Shown here: positions 47,957 to 60,400 of the stretch, in pieces
How positions within the stretch are numbered: position 1 is the stretch's first letter
Layout of the letters: each line of letters starts with the position of its first letter
NCBI GenBank assembly: GCA_018873245.2
Contig: JAEMBT020000009.1
Coordinates: 9,805,288 to 9,869,287, forward strand
Origin: Archegozetes longisetosus
Taxonomy: Eukaryota; Arthropoda; Arachnida; Sarcoptiformes; Trhypochthoniidae
Reading direction: 5' to 3'
Length of the DNA stretch: 64,000 bases
Position numbers and translations under genes: made by a program
The notes under the pieces: model-generated
The model's input: the letters and a program-made list of their open reading frames with translations, nothing else
Told to the model about the DNA's origin: nothing
The model's database searches: none

Positions 47957-48548
47957 TTTATTGATTATTTACTATTAAATATTGAACACACAAATCAATA
48001 AAATTGATGAAACATACGATCAAAAATGCAATAAACTTACACAATCAGTGCATATATAAGTTACTTATGAGCGAGTGGTACGTTCAAACTATTATTAGCT
48101 CAATTAATTAATTAGCAATTAGTTTAAATTAAACAGTAATTCATTTTAAGAAAATAAACTCACGCAAATCAAAACAATAACAAACAGAGGATTGAAAGAC
48201 ACGTGAAAGATGAGAGACTTTAAACGACATGTGAGAGTTAACTGGATAGGTGGCGAAATCTATTAAACAGTTATTGTTCATAATATTGTCTTGTACTAAT
48301 CTCGATTCATTTTCAATTGTCGATCACTTAATCATATACAATTAACTGAAATTAACTCTTAATCATTTTTTAACCTTATTATTCATCGATTAATACGTTT
48401 TATCGATTAATGATAACTCGATTTTGGTCTCATCTGAGCCATAAAATACTCCAATTTTGACCACTTTATAGATTTTGAGCAAATAAACTGATTAAAAGTC
48501 AATAACTTTCTTATCGTTGCTTTGCTGGACACCATTTTAATAATAGTT
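47957..48548. promoter_or_regulatory. Shared upstream region between NOM1 and CISD3
   Basis: 592 bp between two divergent start codons. No exon is seen; it must contain both promoters. Inverted short runs (ATCGATTAATACGTTTTATC followed by GATTAAT) lie near 48,386-48,410, but no recognised factor site can be named. Confidence 0.45.
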
Positions 48549-49344
48549 ATGAAAATAAATTTGTGGAAATTTTCTCTCGTATCGATTGGCAATCGATTGA
48601 ACGCATTATCAACAAATGGCAATAACTTGATTAACAAACCATTATTTGGTTCAATACAAATGCGAATGTCATCAAAGAAGCTATTCGACGATGCAGACCC
48701 GAAGACAACACAAATCAAGAAAGAGTTGACTGATTTGCCGGATAAGAAATTCTATCCGGAGTACAATCAAAAAGAGTTTGGTTGGATTTATGCTAAGAAA
48801 CCACATAAATATCTATGCAAAGCTGGAAAAGCATACTTTTGGTGTGTTTGTGGCCGAAGTCATCAGCAGGTATTCACATAAACAACGATAATAGCTTTGA
48901 ATGAGACATAGATTTAGACAAATTTAGGTAAACTCAGATTAATTTACACTAATTTACTGTAATTACTTGAATAAATACCTACAAAATTGAGATAAATATG
49001 ACTACAATCAGCATAAATGGTAAAAAGTTTGATTGAATACAATTAATGTGAAATTAAAAAACAATATCACGTATTGAACAAAATATAATTACAATGAATG
49101 TTTGAAATATTTATAGCCATTCTGTGATGGGACTCACAAGAACACTCATTTACAAATCAAACTAAAACCTATTCGATGGGACTGTACTGAAACTAAAGAG
49201 TATTGGTTCTGCAATTGTAAGCAAACACGACATCGACCATTTTGCGATGGAACACATAAGTCCAAGTTGGTACAAGAGTCGCAGTCAACCATTCGTGATG
49301 TCCACTCACCACCAGTCGTCAATGAGCCAATTCCAAAGAGTTGA
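48549..49344 (+). CDS. CISD3: CISD3-type CDGSH iron-sulfur protein (two Fe-S motifs), two exons
   Basis: Small protein with two CDGSH [2Fe-2S] motifs, the signature of the mitochondrial-matrix CISD3/MiNT group. Exons 48,549-48,869 and 49,117-49,344 join in phase 0 (182 residues). The first cluster has ligands C99, C101, C110 and H114 (CVCGRSHQQPFCDGTH); the second has C139, C141, C150 and H154 (CNCKQTRHRPFCDGTH). The intron falls inside the first motif. Both motifs keep the C-X-C and C-D-G-T-H layout; SHQQ/TRHR replace the usual S..QP spacing. The N-terminus (MKINLWKFSLVSIGNRLNAL) is basic and amphipathic, as in a mitochondrial targeting peptide, and the protein is longer than human CISD3 (127). 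An upstream in-frame start is possible but the chosen ATG best fits a presequence. Confidence 0.93.
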
Positions 49345-49371
49345 GTTCATTATGTATACGTACAATACATT

Positions 49372-49377
<6 letters not shown>

Positions 49378-49403
<26 letters not shown>
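49378..49403 (+). repeat. (AAT)n microsatellite in the 3' region of CISD3
   Basis: Eight to nine ATA/AAT trinucleotide units directly after the CISD3 coding region. Confidence 0.95.
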
Positions 49404-49404
<1 letters not shown>

Positions 49405-49605
49405 ACAACAATTAAATAGCCATAAATAAATGAAATTAAAAATAATCAATTGATTGATTGATAATAAAGTAGACTCAAAGATTGCTCTAATACTGAGGCA
49501 ATTATGGTAATTGTGACGAGAGATCGCAAACAATGGTTTGCAGAGAAAAATGGCCAAACGAACTCTTTCAGGTTGGAGAATGTGATTTGCAAAGGTTATT
49601 AAAAT

Positions 49606-51023
49606 TTATTGAATAGCTTTAGCGATGAAGTCATAGAATCGTTTGGCGTATTGTTCGGGATGTACTGTTGAGATTTCGGCGGTGGTTCCGTGTTTGACTG
49701 TTTTGGCAGCTTGTGCCGTACGCTTACGTAAACCAAATTGTGTTAACACATCTACCAAACCAATAAAGTATATCTCACGTCTTGGACTCTCTAATAGACA
49801 TTAAATAGAAAATTAGTCTATTTTTCAATTCAACTAATCTCTGATAGTAGACATCAGATGAAAAATGAGCCTAATTTTTAAATTAAAAAACCCACTGATA
49901 ATAGTAATCGAATAGAAAATAAGATTTAGTTACCACTGCTTGACTGAACAGCGTAAACATCTCTCGAAGGGTCGATTGTTCCGCAAAGTTGTACATTATT
50001 CTCACTGGCATCGGATGCCTTGTGATGAGTTTCAGGAGAATCGGGAGGCGTGGGAACAGCAGTATGAGGTTCGTGTTGATCACCACGATCACCACCACTA
50101 GACTCGCCTTCATCTTCCTCAGCAGAGACTTGGAGTTTATCAGTGGCGACGCATTCCATGGCCTCTTGTTCGGCCTTTTCGCAGTCATGTATTGCAACAC
50201 AGAGAGAGTAATCCATAATGTTTTTTCTGACAAGAAAAGCACAGTCGGCTTCGAGCATTTCAAGGAATTTAGTTTTCCAGTCTTCATTCACATATATTCT
50301 GACTCCATCTCTAGTGAAATCATTATCTTTAAACACCGGAACGTCTTTTCCGCGCTCTTTCTCACTCGCCTCGCGATCCACTGTCGACCCCTTGAGATCA
50401 TACTTCTTGTGAATGTTGAGAGAAGAGGAACAGATATTCCTCATAACGCAGATGTAAGTTTCGGTGCCCTCGACAGTCAAGCGATACATGCCAAGATATT
50501 GTGGAAGTAGTGTTTTGCCATGCCTCTCAACGACATATGGATGATATTCTTTAAGCAAATGATGCATTGATTCGACTTCATCACTAGTTAAGGTCTTTAG
50601 TATAAAGAGATGATCGTATGATTCGTAGAACTTAGCGCCCGATCTGCCGGCAGAGGACTGAACGACAGGTTGGTGTTTGGTCAGAGAATTGACATAGTCG
50701 ATGTCGTCAATTTGAAATCTTTCCCTTAAGTTTTGAAAGACAAGTGGACAGTATTCTTTGACTTTGAAATGTGAGGGCATATTTTCCTTATTAAAGAGAT
50801 GATTGTCAACTTTCACTTTGGTGAATGCCTTGAAGTCGTCTGGCATTAGCATGACGGGAATGTTGACATGATTTAGCTCATTGATCGTGTGATTTACGCC
50901 CCACATGAACACTGACAACAGTGGTTCAGATGCTCGAAACAACTTGGCCTTCTGGTGCTTAGGCTTAAATCGTTTGGTCTTAATCTTCATCGGCTTAAAG
51001 CTTCCTTGATGTGAAAATGACAT
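49606..51023 (-). CDS. PIP4K2: Phosphatidylinositol 5-phosphate 4-kinase type II, two exons
   Basis: Lipid kinase converting PI5P to PI(4,5)P2, acting in cytosol and nucleus. Exons 51,023-49,934 and 49,790-49,606 join in phase 1 (424 residues; vertebrate enzymes about 406-421). Visible motifs are the glycine-rich loop GRSGAKFY (126-133), ATP-binding Lys143 in [17 protein letters not shown] (209-220) and catalytic Asp271 in IMDYSL. An acidic low-complexity insert lies at about 283-340. In exon 2, [12 protein letters not shown] is followed by the activation segment [12 protein letters not shown] and the C-terminal [14 protein letters not shown]. The activation segment is of PIP4K type rather than PIP5K type. 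The start has the conserved [20 protein letters not shown] region close behind it. Single orthologue expected outside vertebrates. Confidence 0.96.
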
Positions 51024-52599
51024 CTTTAGGATAGATTATTATTATTATTATTACTATTATTACTATTATCGATTATTTTATTTCTAATTATTTTATCGTC
51101 AAATTGAGACCAATCACAGGATGTGACCAATACCTCAGTCGACTCGTCAACTATTTGTTCAGAGGATGAGATTTTATATGAAACACTTATTTCCTCTCAG
51201 TCGAGTTTATGTGTCGATAAATCATATGATATGTCAATATATTGACTGCTATATCGAGAAAGACTTGAGTCACTTTATTCCAAGTGCAAATTATTTTGTT
51301 TCAATTCAGTTAAATGAAAGCATTTTATTATATTTGTTATCAATTTGTTTAATAATAATTAGATTTCTCAACACAATTATATCAATAATTAGTGATCGTG
51401 TGATAACTAATTTTATGACTAAACTTATAAGATAGCGGACTTTAGATACCAGACTTTAGATACCAGACTAATAAAACTGTAGTCAATTTTGATTTCGATA
51501 ATATTATTATAAAAACAATAGCAGTCAATTTAAGATAAACTCAACTTCAGTCTACAATCACTTAATCACTGATCAATTGATAGAAGACCTTCGTTGCGAG
51601 TCCTTTACCTCAGTTTATGTGTAGTCAATACTATTACTATATAATTGTTATTCTGTTTTAATGCTAAAAGCTTAGGTTAGGCTCAATCGGATCATCTACT
51701 AACGACGTAACGCTATCCGGAGGTGGGAGGAGTAAAACATATATTTGCAAAGCGCAAACACAGCGATAAATGATAGGCAAAATTCCATCTAATAGCGCAC
51801 TACAGGAATAGGGTATATGCATAAGGCTGATTTCAGCATAACGTTATTAGTGTTTTTACCGTACTAGACGCTAGTGAGTCTATTCTGTAAACATTTCCAA
51901 AAATACCTTATCTGACAATACACTTTTATATACACTTAGTAAGTTTTCGCATAAATATGAATCACTCGAACGCTAGGGACAAATTTTATTTTAATCGATG
52001 TCGAATTCATTTTACCAAATCATTTATTTTTGTTCTGCTATGATTATATCAAATATTAAATTTTATTGCAAGTTTGAAAAGCTGATTAATTTCAGAATAA
52101 TTTTAGTTTTTTCTCTATAAATATTAAGTAAAATTTACAGTATGTAATCAATACCCGAAGGGCTCACTCAATACAGAAGGTGTGACCACTAACAACGTAA
52201 CTCTGAAATCGAGTCTTCTTGTAAACTTTCTACCCCTATGTCATGCTAAAGCTATTTGATTGTAACTTTAGACCTGGGTGAGTGCCCCATGTGTCAAATG
52301 CGAGAAACTTATATACTGAAAAATGTGTTGCAATGCTGTGTTAACATTATAAGAAATAGTATTGCACTTTTTCCTGTCGAGCTCTGACTCCCTCTGCTGA
52401 TAGCACGACGTTATTAGTAGATGAGTTACAAAATAGGCGCAAAAGCGCTACAATTCAAGCGCTATATTATGGTCATTACTGTTATGTAAACTAAGAAGTC
52501 ATGTGTCGTTCAACTACTTGTTTTTAAACTTAAATCTTTGAAGATTAACTTAGTTTGTAAAATATTACATAAATAATATATTTTATTATCATCTCAAAA
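51024..52599. other. Upstream region of PIP4K2 and POC1 with small inverted-repeat elements
   Basis: Divergent promoter region of about 1.6 kb. It has a trinucleotide ATT run at 51,039-51,068 beside the PIP4K2 start and the MITE-like pieces at 51,697-52,423. No supported gene; an 89-residue open frame at 51,166-51,435 has no recognisable features. Confidence 0.5.
51697..52423. repeat. MITE-like inverted repeats with CTAA.AACGT ends
   Basis: Four occurrences of a related terminal motif alternate in orientation: CATCTACTAACGACGTAACG (51,697), AACGTTATTAGTG (about 51,842), CACTAACAACGTAACTCTGA (about 52,187) and CGACGTTATTAGTAGATG (ending 52,423). The outer pair match over about 45 bp and the inner pair over about 25 bp including CTGAAATC. 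Either one 0.73-kb element with internal copies or two adjacent small MITEs; no target duplication was pinned down. Confidence 0.65.
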
Positions 52600-53955
52600 A
52601 TGTCTTATTCATTAACGGATCAAATGTTAGACCCAAGCGTTGAGAACACACTTCGAGGTCACAGGCAGTCAATCAATTGGTTAGCATTTTCAAGAGACGG
52701 CAAACAATTAGTTTCAGCTTCTGATGACAACAATGTAATGCTGTGGTCGTTAGATGAGAAGCAGTCAATTTGTTACAAACTAGTGGGTCACACAAACGCA
52801 GTCCAATCAGTTTCATTCACTCCTCACTATTTGTTATCGTCTTCGAAGGATTGTTCGGTGCGTTTATGGCGTTTGAATCGTATAAATGGTCGTAACCCTG
52901 AGAATGAGTCAGTTGTATATAGATGTCATTCGTCATCAATTCGTTGCGTTGACGCGAACGCAGATGCAACTCAATTCTGTACAGCTAGTGATGACAAAAC
53001 TGTTAAGATATGGTCACCCAATGCAACCAACAAGTTCATCGCATCCTTGTCTGGTCTTCACCACAATTGGGTCAGACATGCCAAGTATTCCAAATTAAAT
53101 CAACACTTGATTGCCTCTTGTGGTGACGATGGGCTCATCTGTGTTTGGGATACCAGGTCGAAAGAAGCAGTCATTAAATTACATTCAAGGCGTAAATCAA
53201 CACACTTTGTGTCAGTTGTATGGCATCCAAACTGCGAGCACATACTTTCGGCTTCGAGTGCTGACACTTCTATACGCATTTGGGACTTGAGACAAGAGAA
53301 AATGATACAGTACTACGCAGCCCACACCGGGTCTGTCAACTCAACTGACTTCCACTCGTCTGGCAATTATCTAATTAGTGGTTCGTCTGACGAAACGTGT
53401 AAAATATTTGACTTACTAGAAGGCAGAGGTCTTTTCACATTGAAAGCACACCAAGGGCCTGTCAATTGTGCTACTTTCACTAATGATGGACAGTATTTCG
53501 CAACTGCTGGTCACGACAAACAAATTATCATTTGGAAAAGTAATCTCATCAGTCAGTTTGATCCTAACGATAGCATTGTAGAAACTATAACTGAAGATGA
53601 GATCAATGAACCTTTAGTAGTGAAACAAATGAATCATCAAACCGAAGTCAAGAAAACCACTTCTGCTAAAGCTCCCCTTAAGTCATCTCTTCGTCGAACG
53701 CCATCACACGAAGGCAAGCCATCGACCAGTGATGCGAATGCAGATTCTGATGATGATAAAGAGTTGTTAAGCAATTATAAGAAGAATAATGGTGTGAAAA
53801 ATGTGGAGAATAAAGGCGATACATTCAGTATATCTCAAAGTATTATAAATCAGTTGAGAACATTAACTGATAGTGTATTACTGATAGAAGAGAGACTTTC
53901 TATTCTAGAAGACAAGTTCGAATCCCACTGTACTGCTGATAATTCGCACAATTAA
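52600..53955 (+). CDS. POC1: POC1 centriolar WD40 protein, single exon
   Basis: Orthologue of POC1A/B, which stabilise the centriole wall and are needed for centriole length and cilia. 451 residues. Seven WD40 repeats fill residues about 10-310; they open with HRQSINWLAFSRDGKQLVSA and include TASDDKTVKIWSP and the diagnostic block GNYLISGSSDETCKIFDLLE followed by GRGLFTLKAHQGPVN. A linker rich in K, S and D (about 330-400) precedes a C-terminal coiled coil (INQLRTLTDSVLLIEERLSI), the POC1-specific motif. The start MSYSLTDQMLDPSVENTLRG fits the family. It is intronless, while neighbours are spliced, and converges on RXYLT1 with 62 bp between stops. Confidence 0.96.
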   Translation: MSYSLTDQMLDPSVENTLRGHRQSINWLAFSRDGKQLVSASDDNNVMLWSLDEKQSICYKLVGHTNAVQSVSFTPHYLLSSSKDCSVRLWRLNRINGRNPENESVVYRCHSSSIRCVDANADATQFCTASDDKTVKIWSPNATNKFIASLSGLHHNWVRHAKYSKLNQHLIASCGDDGLICVWDTRSKEAVIKLHSRRKSTHFVSVVWHPNCEHILSASSADTSIRIWDLRQEKMIQYYAAHTGSVNSTDFHSSGNYLISGSSDETCKIFDLLEGRGLFTLKAHQGPVNCATFTNDGQYFATAGHDKQIIIWKSNLISQFDPNDSIVETITEDEINEPLVVKQMNHQTEVKKTTSAKAPLKSSLRRTPSHEGKPSTSDANADSDDDKELLSNYKKNNGVKNVENKGDTFSISQSIINQLRTLTDSVLLIEERLSILEDKFESHCTADNSHN

Positions 53956-54017
53956 TCAGGACTCATGTGATCTTCAAAGCATTAATTTATTCATTACATA
54001 TCATTAAATATAAAATA

Positions 54018-55307
54018 TCAAACAAAATTTTGATTAATTACATGAATAAATGTGTTTCTTATTGCTGTTTTAAAATTTTGATACCATCTTACTAATTCAA
54101 TACGTCTATGTATTTTAAATTGTTGACTTAATTTCAGTTCATTCTCAATTATTAATGGCAATTCTAGCGTCCAATTAGTTACATAAATAAATGGTGCTTT
54201 ATTTTGCTTCAATAAACGAAATGCGTTTCTTCTATCACAGCTTGACTTAGCGACATGATTCAAATTTTCTTCGATTATAGGGACTGAGCCGAAGGCTGCG
54301 GCTTCGAATATTCGATAGCATTCGTGATTCATACCGATGGGATTGAGAGTTAAGTCACTTAAACGTAGGGCTTCGACGTATAAGTTCAACGAATCTCTGG
54401 TCTCTTTAGGCTGCCACTCAAATCTAGGCTTAATAACACACAGATCCTTATATTTGTCATTATTCAAAATATTCAGTAATTCTTGACGTGACGAATCTGG
54501 ATATATAGTCGCTATAAAATTGCAAATATACGGTCGAGATATCTGTAGATTGAGTTTAGATAAGTCTGGATTCGGGAAGTTGCGATAAGTGGCCACTCCT
54601 AACGGCCATTGATATATAAGATGATTGTCTATTTGTTTCCAATCGTAAACAATGAACACAAACTTAATCGGACCTCCTTTTGAACGAAGGTATGGATTGA
54701 TCCAGCTGTTGTGGCACTGTTCATCACCTAATACCACAACACCTACATTTATAGGCGCTTCTTTCACTTTATTACTCACTGCTTTGAGCCAATCGATAGC
54801 GATCCCAATCTTTTCTTTGTCGCGTCCATTCAGTACAAGAATCAGATTCTGTGCATTAAATTGTTCCAATGAATTGGTGGTCAAAACAGGACCGCTTCGA
54901 AACTTGAACTTATAATTGTTGATTTTTTTGAAGCCATACAAATAGACATTTCCGTCAACTCTCTTATCAATTCTTCCTTTAATGATGTGTTCCCACAAAT
55001 AAAAGCCAATGGCGGCCTTCGACCAAATCTCAATTGTCACGCTGTTCGTATCATTAATCGAAACTTTCTTTGATTTAGTCGATATATCAATGTCATTTTC
55101 ATAGATATTTACTTCATTTGCCCACGGATTCCATTCTTCAGCAAAGTTAGAGTTAGAGTTATCATAGCTTTGAGCTTGTATTAAATTGGTTTCAGTATTG
55201 AAGTGTTGAGATTTACTAAGTTTAAGAAAAAACACATAGCCGGTATATGAAATGAGAATTAGATTAATGGTAAATATAATAATCGTTATACGGAAGAGAG
55301 ATAGCAT
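54018..55307 (-). CDS. RXYLT1: Ribitol-5-phosphate xylosyltransferase 1 (TMEM5/RXYLT1), single exon
   Basis: Golgi type II membrane glycosyltransferase that adds xylose to ribitol phosphate on the O-mannosyl glycan of alpha-dystroglycan. 429 residues (human 443). A cytoplasmic start MLSLFRI precedes one transmembrane anchor (about residues 6-28). The lumenal domain shows the family's strongest blocks: VTIEIWSKAAIGFYLWEHI, LILVLNGRDKEKI, GDEQCHNSWINPYL, YQWPLGVATYRNFPNP, YICNFIATIYPDSSRQ, SDLTLNPIGMNHECYRIFEA and KAPFIYVTNWTLELP. No lesions. Its presence implies the matriglycan route on dystroglycan exists in this animal. Divergent from the FAM162-like gene, 529 bp apart. Confidence 0.97.
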   Translation of the reverse strand: MLSLFRITIIIFTINLILISYTGYVFFLKLSKSQHFNTETNLIQAQSYDNSNSNFAEEWNPWANEVNIYENDIDISTKSKKVSINDTNSVTIEIWSKAAIGFYLWEHIIKGRIDKRVDGNVYLYGFKKINNYKFKFRSGPVLTTNSLEQFNAQNLILVLNGRDKEKIGIAIDWLKAVSNKVKEAPINVGVVVLGDEQCHNSWINPYLRSKGGPIKFVFIVYDWKQIDNHLIYQWPLGVATYRNFPNPDLSKLNLQISRPYICNFIATIYPDSSRQELLNILNNDKYKDLCVIKPRFEWQPKETRDSLNLYVEALRLSDLTLNPIGMNHECYRIFEAAAFGSVPIIEENLNHVAKSSCDRRNAFRLLKQNKAPFIYVTNWTLELPLIIENELKLSQQFKIHRRIELVRWYQNFKTAIRNTFIHVINQNFV

Positions 55308-55836
55308 TAAAGCATATGAATTAATTGCAATCTAATCCAATGTTAAGTTTTATTACTAGTGGCACAGTTTGACAGTAAAATAGCAAACTTACACACATTG
55401 TTTACTTTAGTCAGTGCAAAGTTCACGTGCTTTCAGTCCAGTCATAAATATTGAACGTATGGTATGAATGAATTTGTGTTTGTGTAGACCTTAATTTCTG
55501 ACTATTTATATTAAGCCTTTAGTAAAATGGTATTTCATTAACCAACTAATAGACATATGAATAGAAGTGAAGGGCATTTAACTGAACAATGAGTTAAATG
55601 CTTAAAGCGGTGCCTTTCGTCAAATGAACTATAAACAGATATTAATTGCAAGTCTATACGTATTTTAATGTAAATTTGCATAGGATCATACATATAAAGT
55701 GAACACATATATGTCTCAAATTATTGAACTATTTATAACTGAAATTTTTATAACTCAAACTTAATACCAAAACATAATATTAACAAATCGAAAGCAGATA
55801 TTCATTAATTAATCTGTAGATTGGAAGAAGACAAGG
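55308..55836. promoter_or_regulatory. Shared upstream region between RXYLT1 and the FAM162-like gene
   Basis: 529 bp between divergent start codons, AT-rich, no exon seen. Expected to hold both promoters; no individual site can be named. Confidence 0.45.
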
Positions 55837-56195
55837 ATGGATAAAATCAAACAACACGTCCCAAACTTAATCGATAAACAGCTATTGGTCTGGTACAAAA
55901 AGTATCCCTCAAGGGATAAAGTCCCTCATTCAGTTAAGTAAGTGTTTGATTTTTGCATTTGGAGACAACTATTGATTATATAATTATTATTAAATGTACT
56001 TATAGCGAAACCATGATGAAGAAAGTACACAATAAGGCTCGAGTTCATGGAAGTTTAATCATGATGGGTTTTGCAATAGTTGGCTATATTATAGCTGTAT
56101 TTGAGGGCAGGAGAGCAGTCAAGAGGGGAGAATCTGTCGAAAAGATGAATTTTGATTTTCATAAACAATACGAGAGAATGCATAAAGACAAATAA
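55837..56195 (+). CDS. FAM162/UPF0389-family small membrane protein, two exons
   Basis: 96-residue protein from exons 55,837-55,937 and 56,006-56,195 joined in phase 2. It matches the UPF0389/FAM162 family in order: QLLVWYKKYPSRDKVPHSV (family: K.LVW...... ..IP..V), then MMKKVHNKARVHGSLIMMGF with the conserved KAR motif, one transmembrane helix (about 55-72, ending IIAVFEGRRAVKRGES) and a charged C-terminus. FAM162A is a mitochondrial protein linked to hypoxia-induced cell death; family function is otherwise poorly known. The 68-bp intron has GTAAGT and TATAG borders. Confidence 0.88.
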
Positions 56196-56424
56196 GTCAT
56201 TTATCATTTTCATTTTATTGTTTAATAACGTGTTCAGATACTAATCAATTTATGCTGTTTCAATGTATATTTAGTTTGTAAGTCATTTAATTGAAAATTC
56301 ACTGTCAATTAATTGATATATTGATTGATTAAAAAAACCTAAATTTACTGGAATTATATAATCGCTAAGTCGATTTATAAAATATAATATATAACCTATT
56401 CAATTCAAATCCATAATATAAAGG

Positions 56425-57429
<1,005 letters not shown>

Positions 57430-60400
57430 ACTTAAGACTAAAGTGTTGTTAATATAATTGTTCAAATGCTTTCGTAAAGGGATAATTGCTATATTGCGTA
57501 CACTAAATAATTGCTATATCGATATCATATATAATAATTTTTTGATTGTACTTTCCAAAGCTAGTTATCAATCGCGGTGATCTTTCCGACTTATTTAGCT
57601 TAAAAATTCACTAAAGAATGTAGCAATCATTAAAATTTTCGGAATTGATTTTTAAGACGCTAAAAATATATCTAGCTTAAATACATACTCTTTAATACTA
57701 CAACTAAGTAAACATACATATTGATATGTCCATATATCATTCATATAAAACATATTCATACCATAATTCATTATTATCAATAATCATTTATTAGTTCTGA
57801 AGTATTCATTTCTGATTTTGTCCATAATCTCAAGCTAAGCATCGGTTAGCCTGAGTTCTAGACTCAGCTCGAGGAGCTTTCTGGAGCTTTAGGCTTGGAC
57901 TTAGACTGGTGGTTTTTTGAGTCTAGGCTTTAGTAAACTCAGGCTCAGGCTATTGATTCTGTACGGAAAATTACACTTAAATTCTTAGTAATTTGATTTT
58001 TGTATTATTTCAGTTTATTTCATGTGCACAATTAATCTTTGAAATAAACAGATGTATTAGTCTTTTATTTCAAACAAACCAACCGCTCGATGCAACACTT
58101 TTGATACAGTACTCATTTGAATAGTACAAATTAAGTTCAATTTTATAATTTGTCGGTTTGTAAAGTTAATTTTTTTTAAATACAAACGCCTTTCTTCAAC
58201 TAATGATATAAAAATAAGGCAGTCTTAAATTTAGCAGAAAGCAATGAGCTATGTGATAAAAATCAAAGTTAAGAAAAGATCATTTTAATTTAAATGATAA
58301 GCGGAAGAGTGAGATTTCTGATCAAACTGATAATAAACAAATTTTGGATTTATTCTCGAAAATCACTCCATCAAAAGTCATCAGAGTGTTATAGAGAGAA
58401 AGTAAAAGGGTTTTAATTTAGAAAAACTGACACTATTCGGTAGACTATCAAGGAGAGCCATATATTGATTATTATAGAAAAGAAAGAAATCAAACAATTG
58501 AGTTTGAGTGGTCCATATGACTCTTGTATACTTAAGACTTGGCACAAGTCAAGGGAAGTATGGGTCGGACTCGTGTCAAGAATATAACTGTTTTTGTTTG
58601 ATTTGAGTTCATGCGTTGCCCAGGGCAACTTCTTTGTAAATTAAATGTTGAACTTAGAAATGCATTAATTTTGATCGCTTTTTCATGATATATTTATGAT
58701 TTTTAATTTAAAATACAGTCTATTAATTAGAATGATTTGTCATGGAGTCGAATCTCTCGACCTAATGATTTTGAAGGATTATAATCTAATTGACCATCTT
58801 TCAGAGTCAAAATAGAAACTTATAAACAGGAGAGGCAAAAATATGCGTTTATTTTTCAGAAATATGTATGCAAATATACCTTGAAAGCTTGCAAAATATA
58901 CACTTAAATATGCACTGGAAAGAACATGAAGAAACAATCTGGTACAAAATATCAGGGGTTGAGTTAAGTATCCGGACTATCATATCCTTAAAGATATTTA
59001 ATGGAACTAAAATTTGAACAAATGATTAGTGAGTATATTCGCCCCCAGCCTGGTTCACCAGTGCCCACCTCAGTGGGAGGCGTCCAATGCCAGTGGCGGA
59101 ACCATTCAGATTTATTTCATCCATAACTTCCTTATAAGCCATGTTGTCTACCGGCACCGCGGAGAGGTGGCTCCGGTCGCAACCGCTAGCTCGTTCCGAT
59201 CCTAAAAAATCTGCTTGTGTTTTGCTTATAACTCTTGAATGGATTTATCGATTGATAAAATTCTTTTTATTTCTGAAGTAGATCTTAGTGCTGTATAATG
59301 TTTGATATGTTCCGTTAGTGGACGCACTTAAACAACTTTGAGCATGCTCCTTTAAAATGTTTAGCTAAAGTTATCAAAAAGTTGTAAACTGAAGATATAT
59401 TACTTTAGATAGTCTCGATTTGGTCCAATCGGTTTCGAATCAATTGCAAAAATCAAAGGGAAGGACATCTTAATTGGCTTTAAAAAATTTTTAAAATGTG
59501 TTAGATAAGAATAAGGGAAATGTGAAAATTTGATCAATTAATGATGCTCTTAGTGATGTACCAGAAACTCAATTAAAACCACATCTGTCTCCTGAAGAAA
59601 TTGTTTTTAATCACCAACTATGATGTTGAAATTGATTTTTATTTTTATAAAATTACATTGGGTGATCGAAGATTGTCCTTTAAGAGAAAAAGCTCAATTG
59701 CTATTTTTTATCTCATTGTAATGCAAAATATATGCGTTTAAATTAATGGGATTTCATGTTATTAACATACAGTTAAATCAAATCTTTCTCAGGAAAACCC
59801 TTATAACTTTTGATTTCCTTGTCCGATTTGAAAAAATTTCAAAAGTAGCTTGTTCTCTGAAAATGCTAATTTCTAAAAATGTCAAAAAATCTTGGAAAAC
59901 TCAAAAAGGCAATTGCACAAACTCATTTCAAAACCGGACATCAAATTTCCAATAGAAAACATGTAAAAGTTTAAAAAACAGATTTTATTCAAATATTCAA
60001 CTATTCAAAAAATTTCACCTGATAATTATACTTAAATATCAAAATATGGATGTATTTTAAAGAATTATGAAATATAGAATAAATAATACAAAATTTATTA
60101 GAAAAGAAATGACTGGTAGCGTAATAACCCTATTTTTCGTAAGACTGATTAAAGTAGCGGAATTCGAAATGTTCAGTAAATGGTCAAAATAAACTATTTG
60201 GTATATTAAAAAGTATCTAAACTTGTAAAATAGACAACCACTTTACTGTATTTGCATCAACTTTATTGCCATCTTAGGTAAGTAGTTTATAAAGTTGTGA
60301 AAATTACATTAAAGCATAACAGGTACACTTGAGGTTCTCTATCAAGTCCAGCCAGACTCTTAGATAGGGAATTAGGTAAATGGATTTGAAATCTTACATT

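Noticed and set aside
49989-50510. 173-codon plus-strand open frame opposite PIP4K2
   Set aside because: Antisense shadow of a clearly conserved kinase exon; no independent features.
51166-51435. 89-codon hydrophobic open frame upstream of PIP4K2
   Set aside because: Hydrophobicity follows from AT-rich codons; no conserved motif or paralogue.
58738-58800. tRNA-like stretch with GAGTCGAATCTCTCGACC
   Set aside because: It forms a short hairpin and contains a B-box-like word on the minus strand, but no acceptor stem, A box or anticodon arm can be folded.
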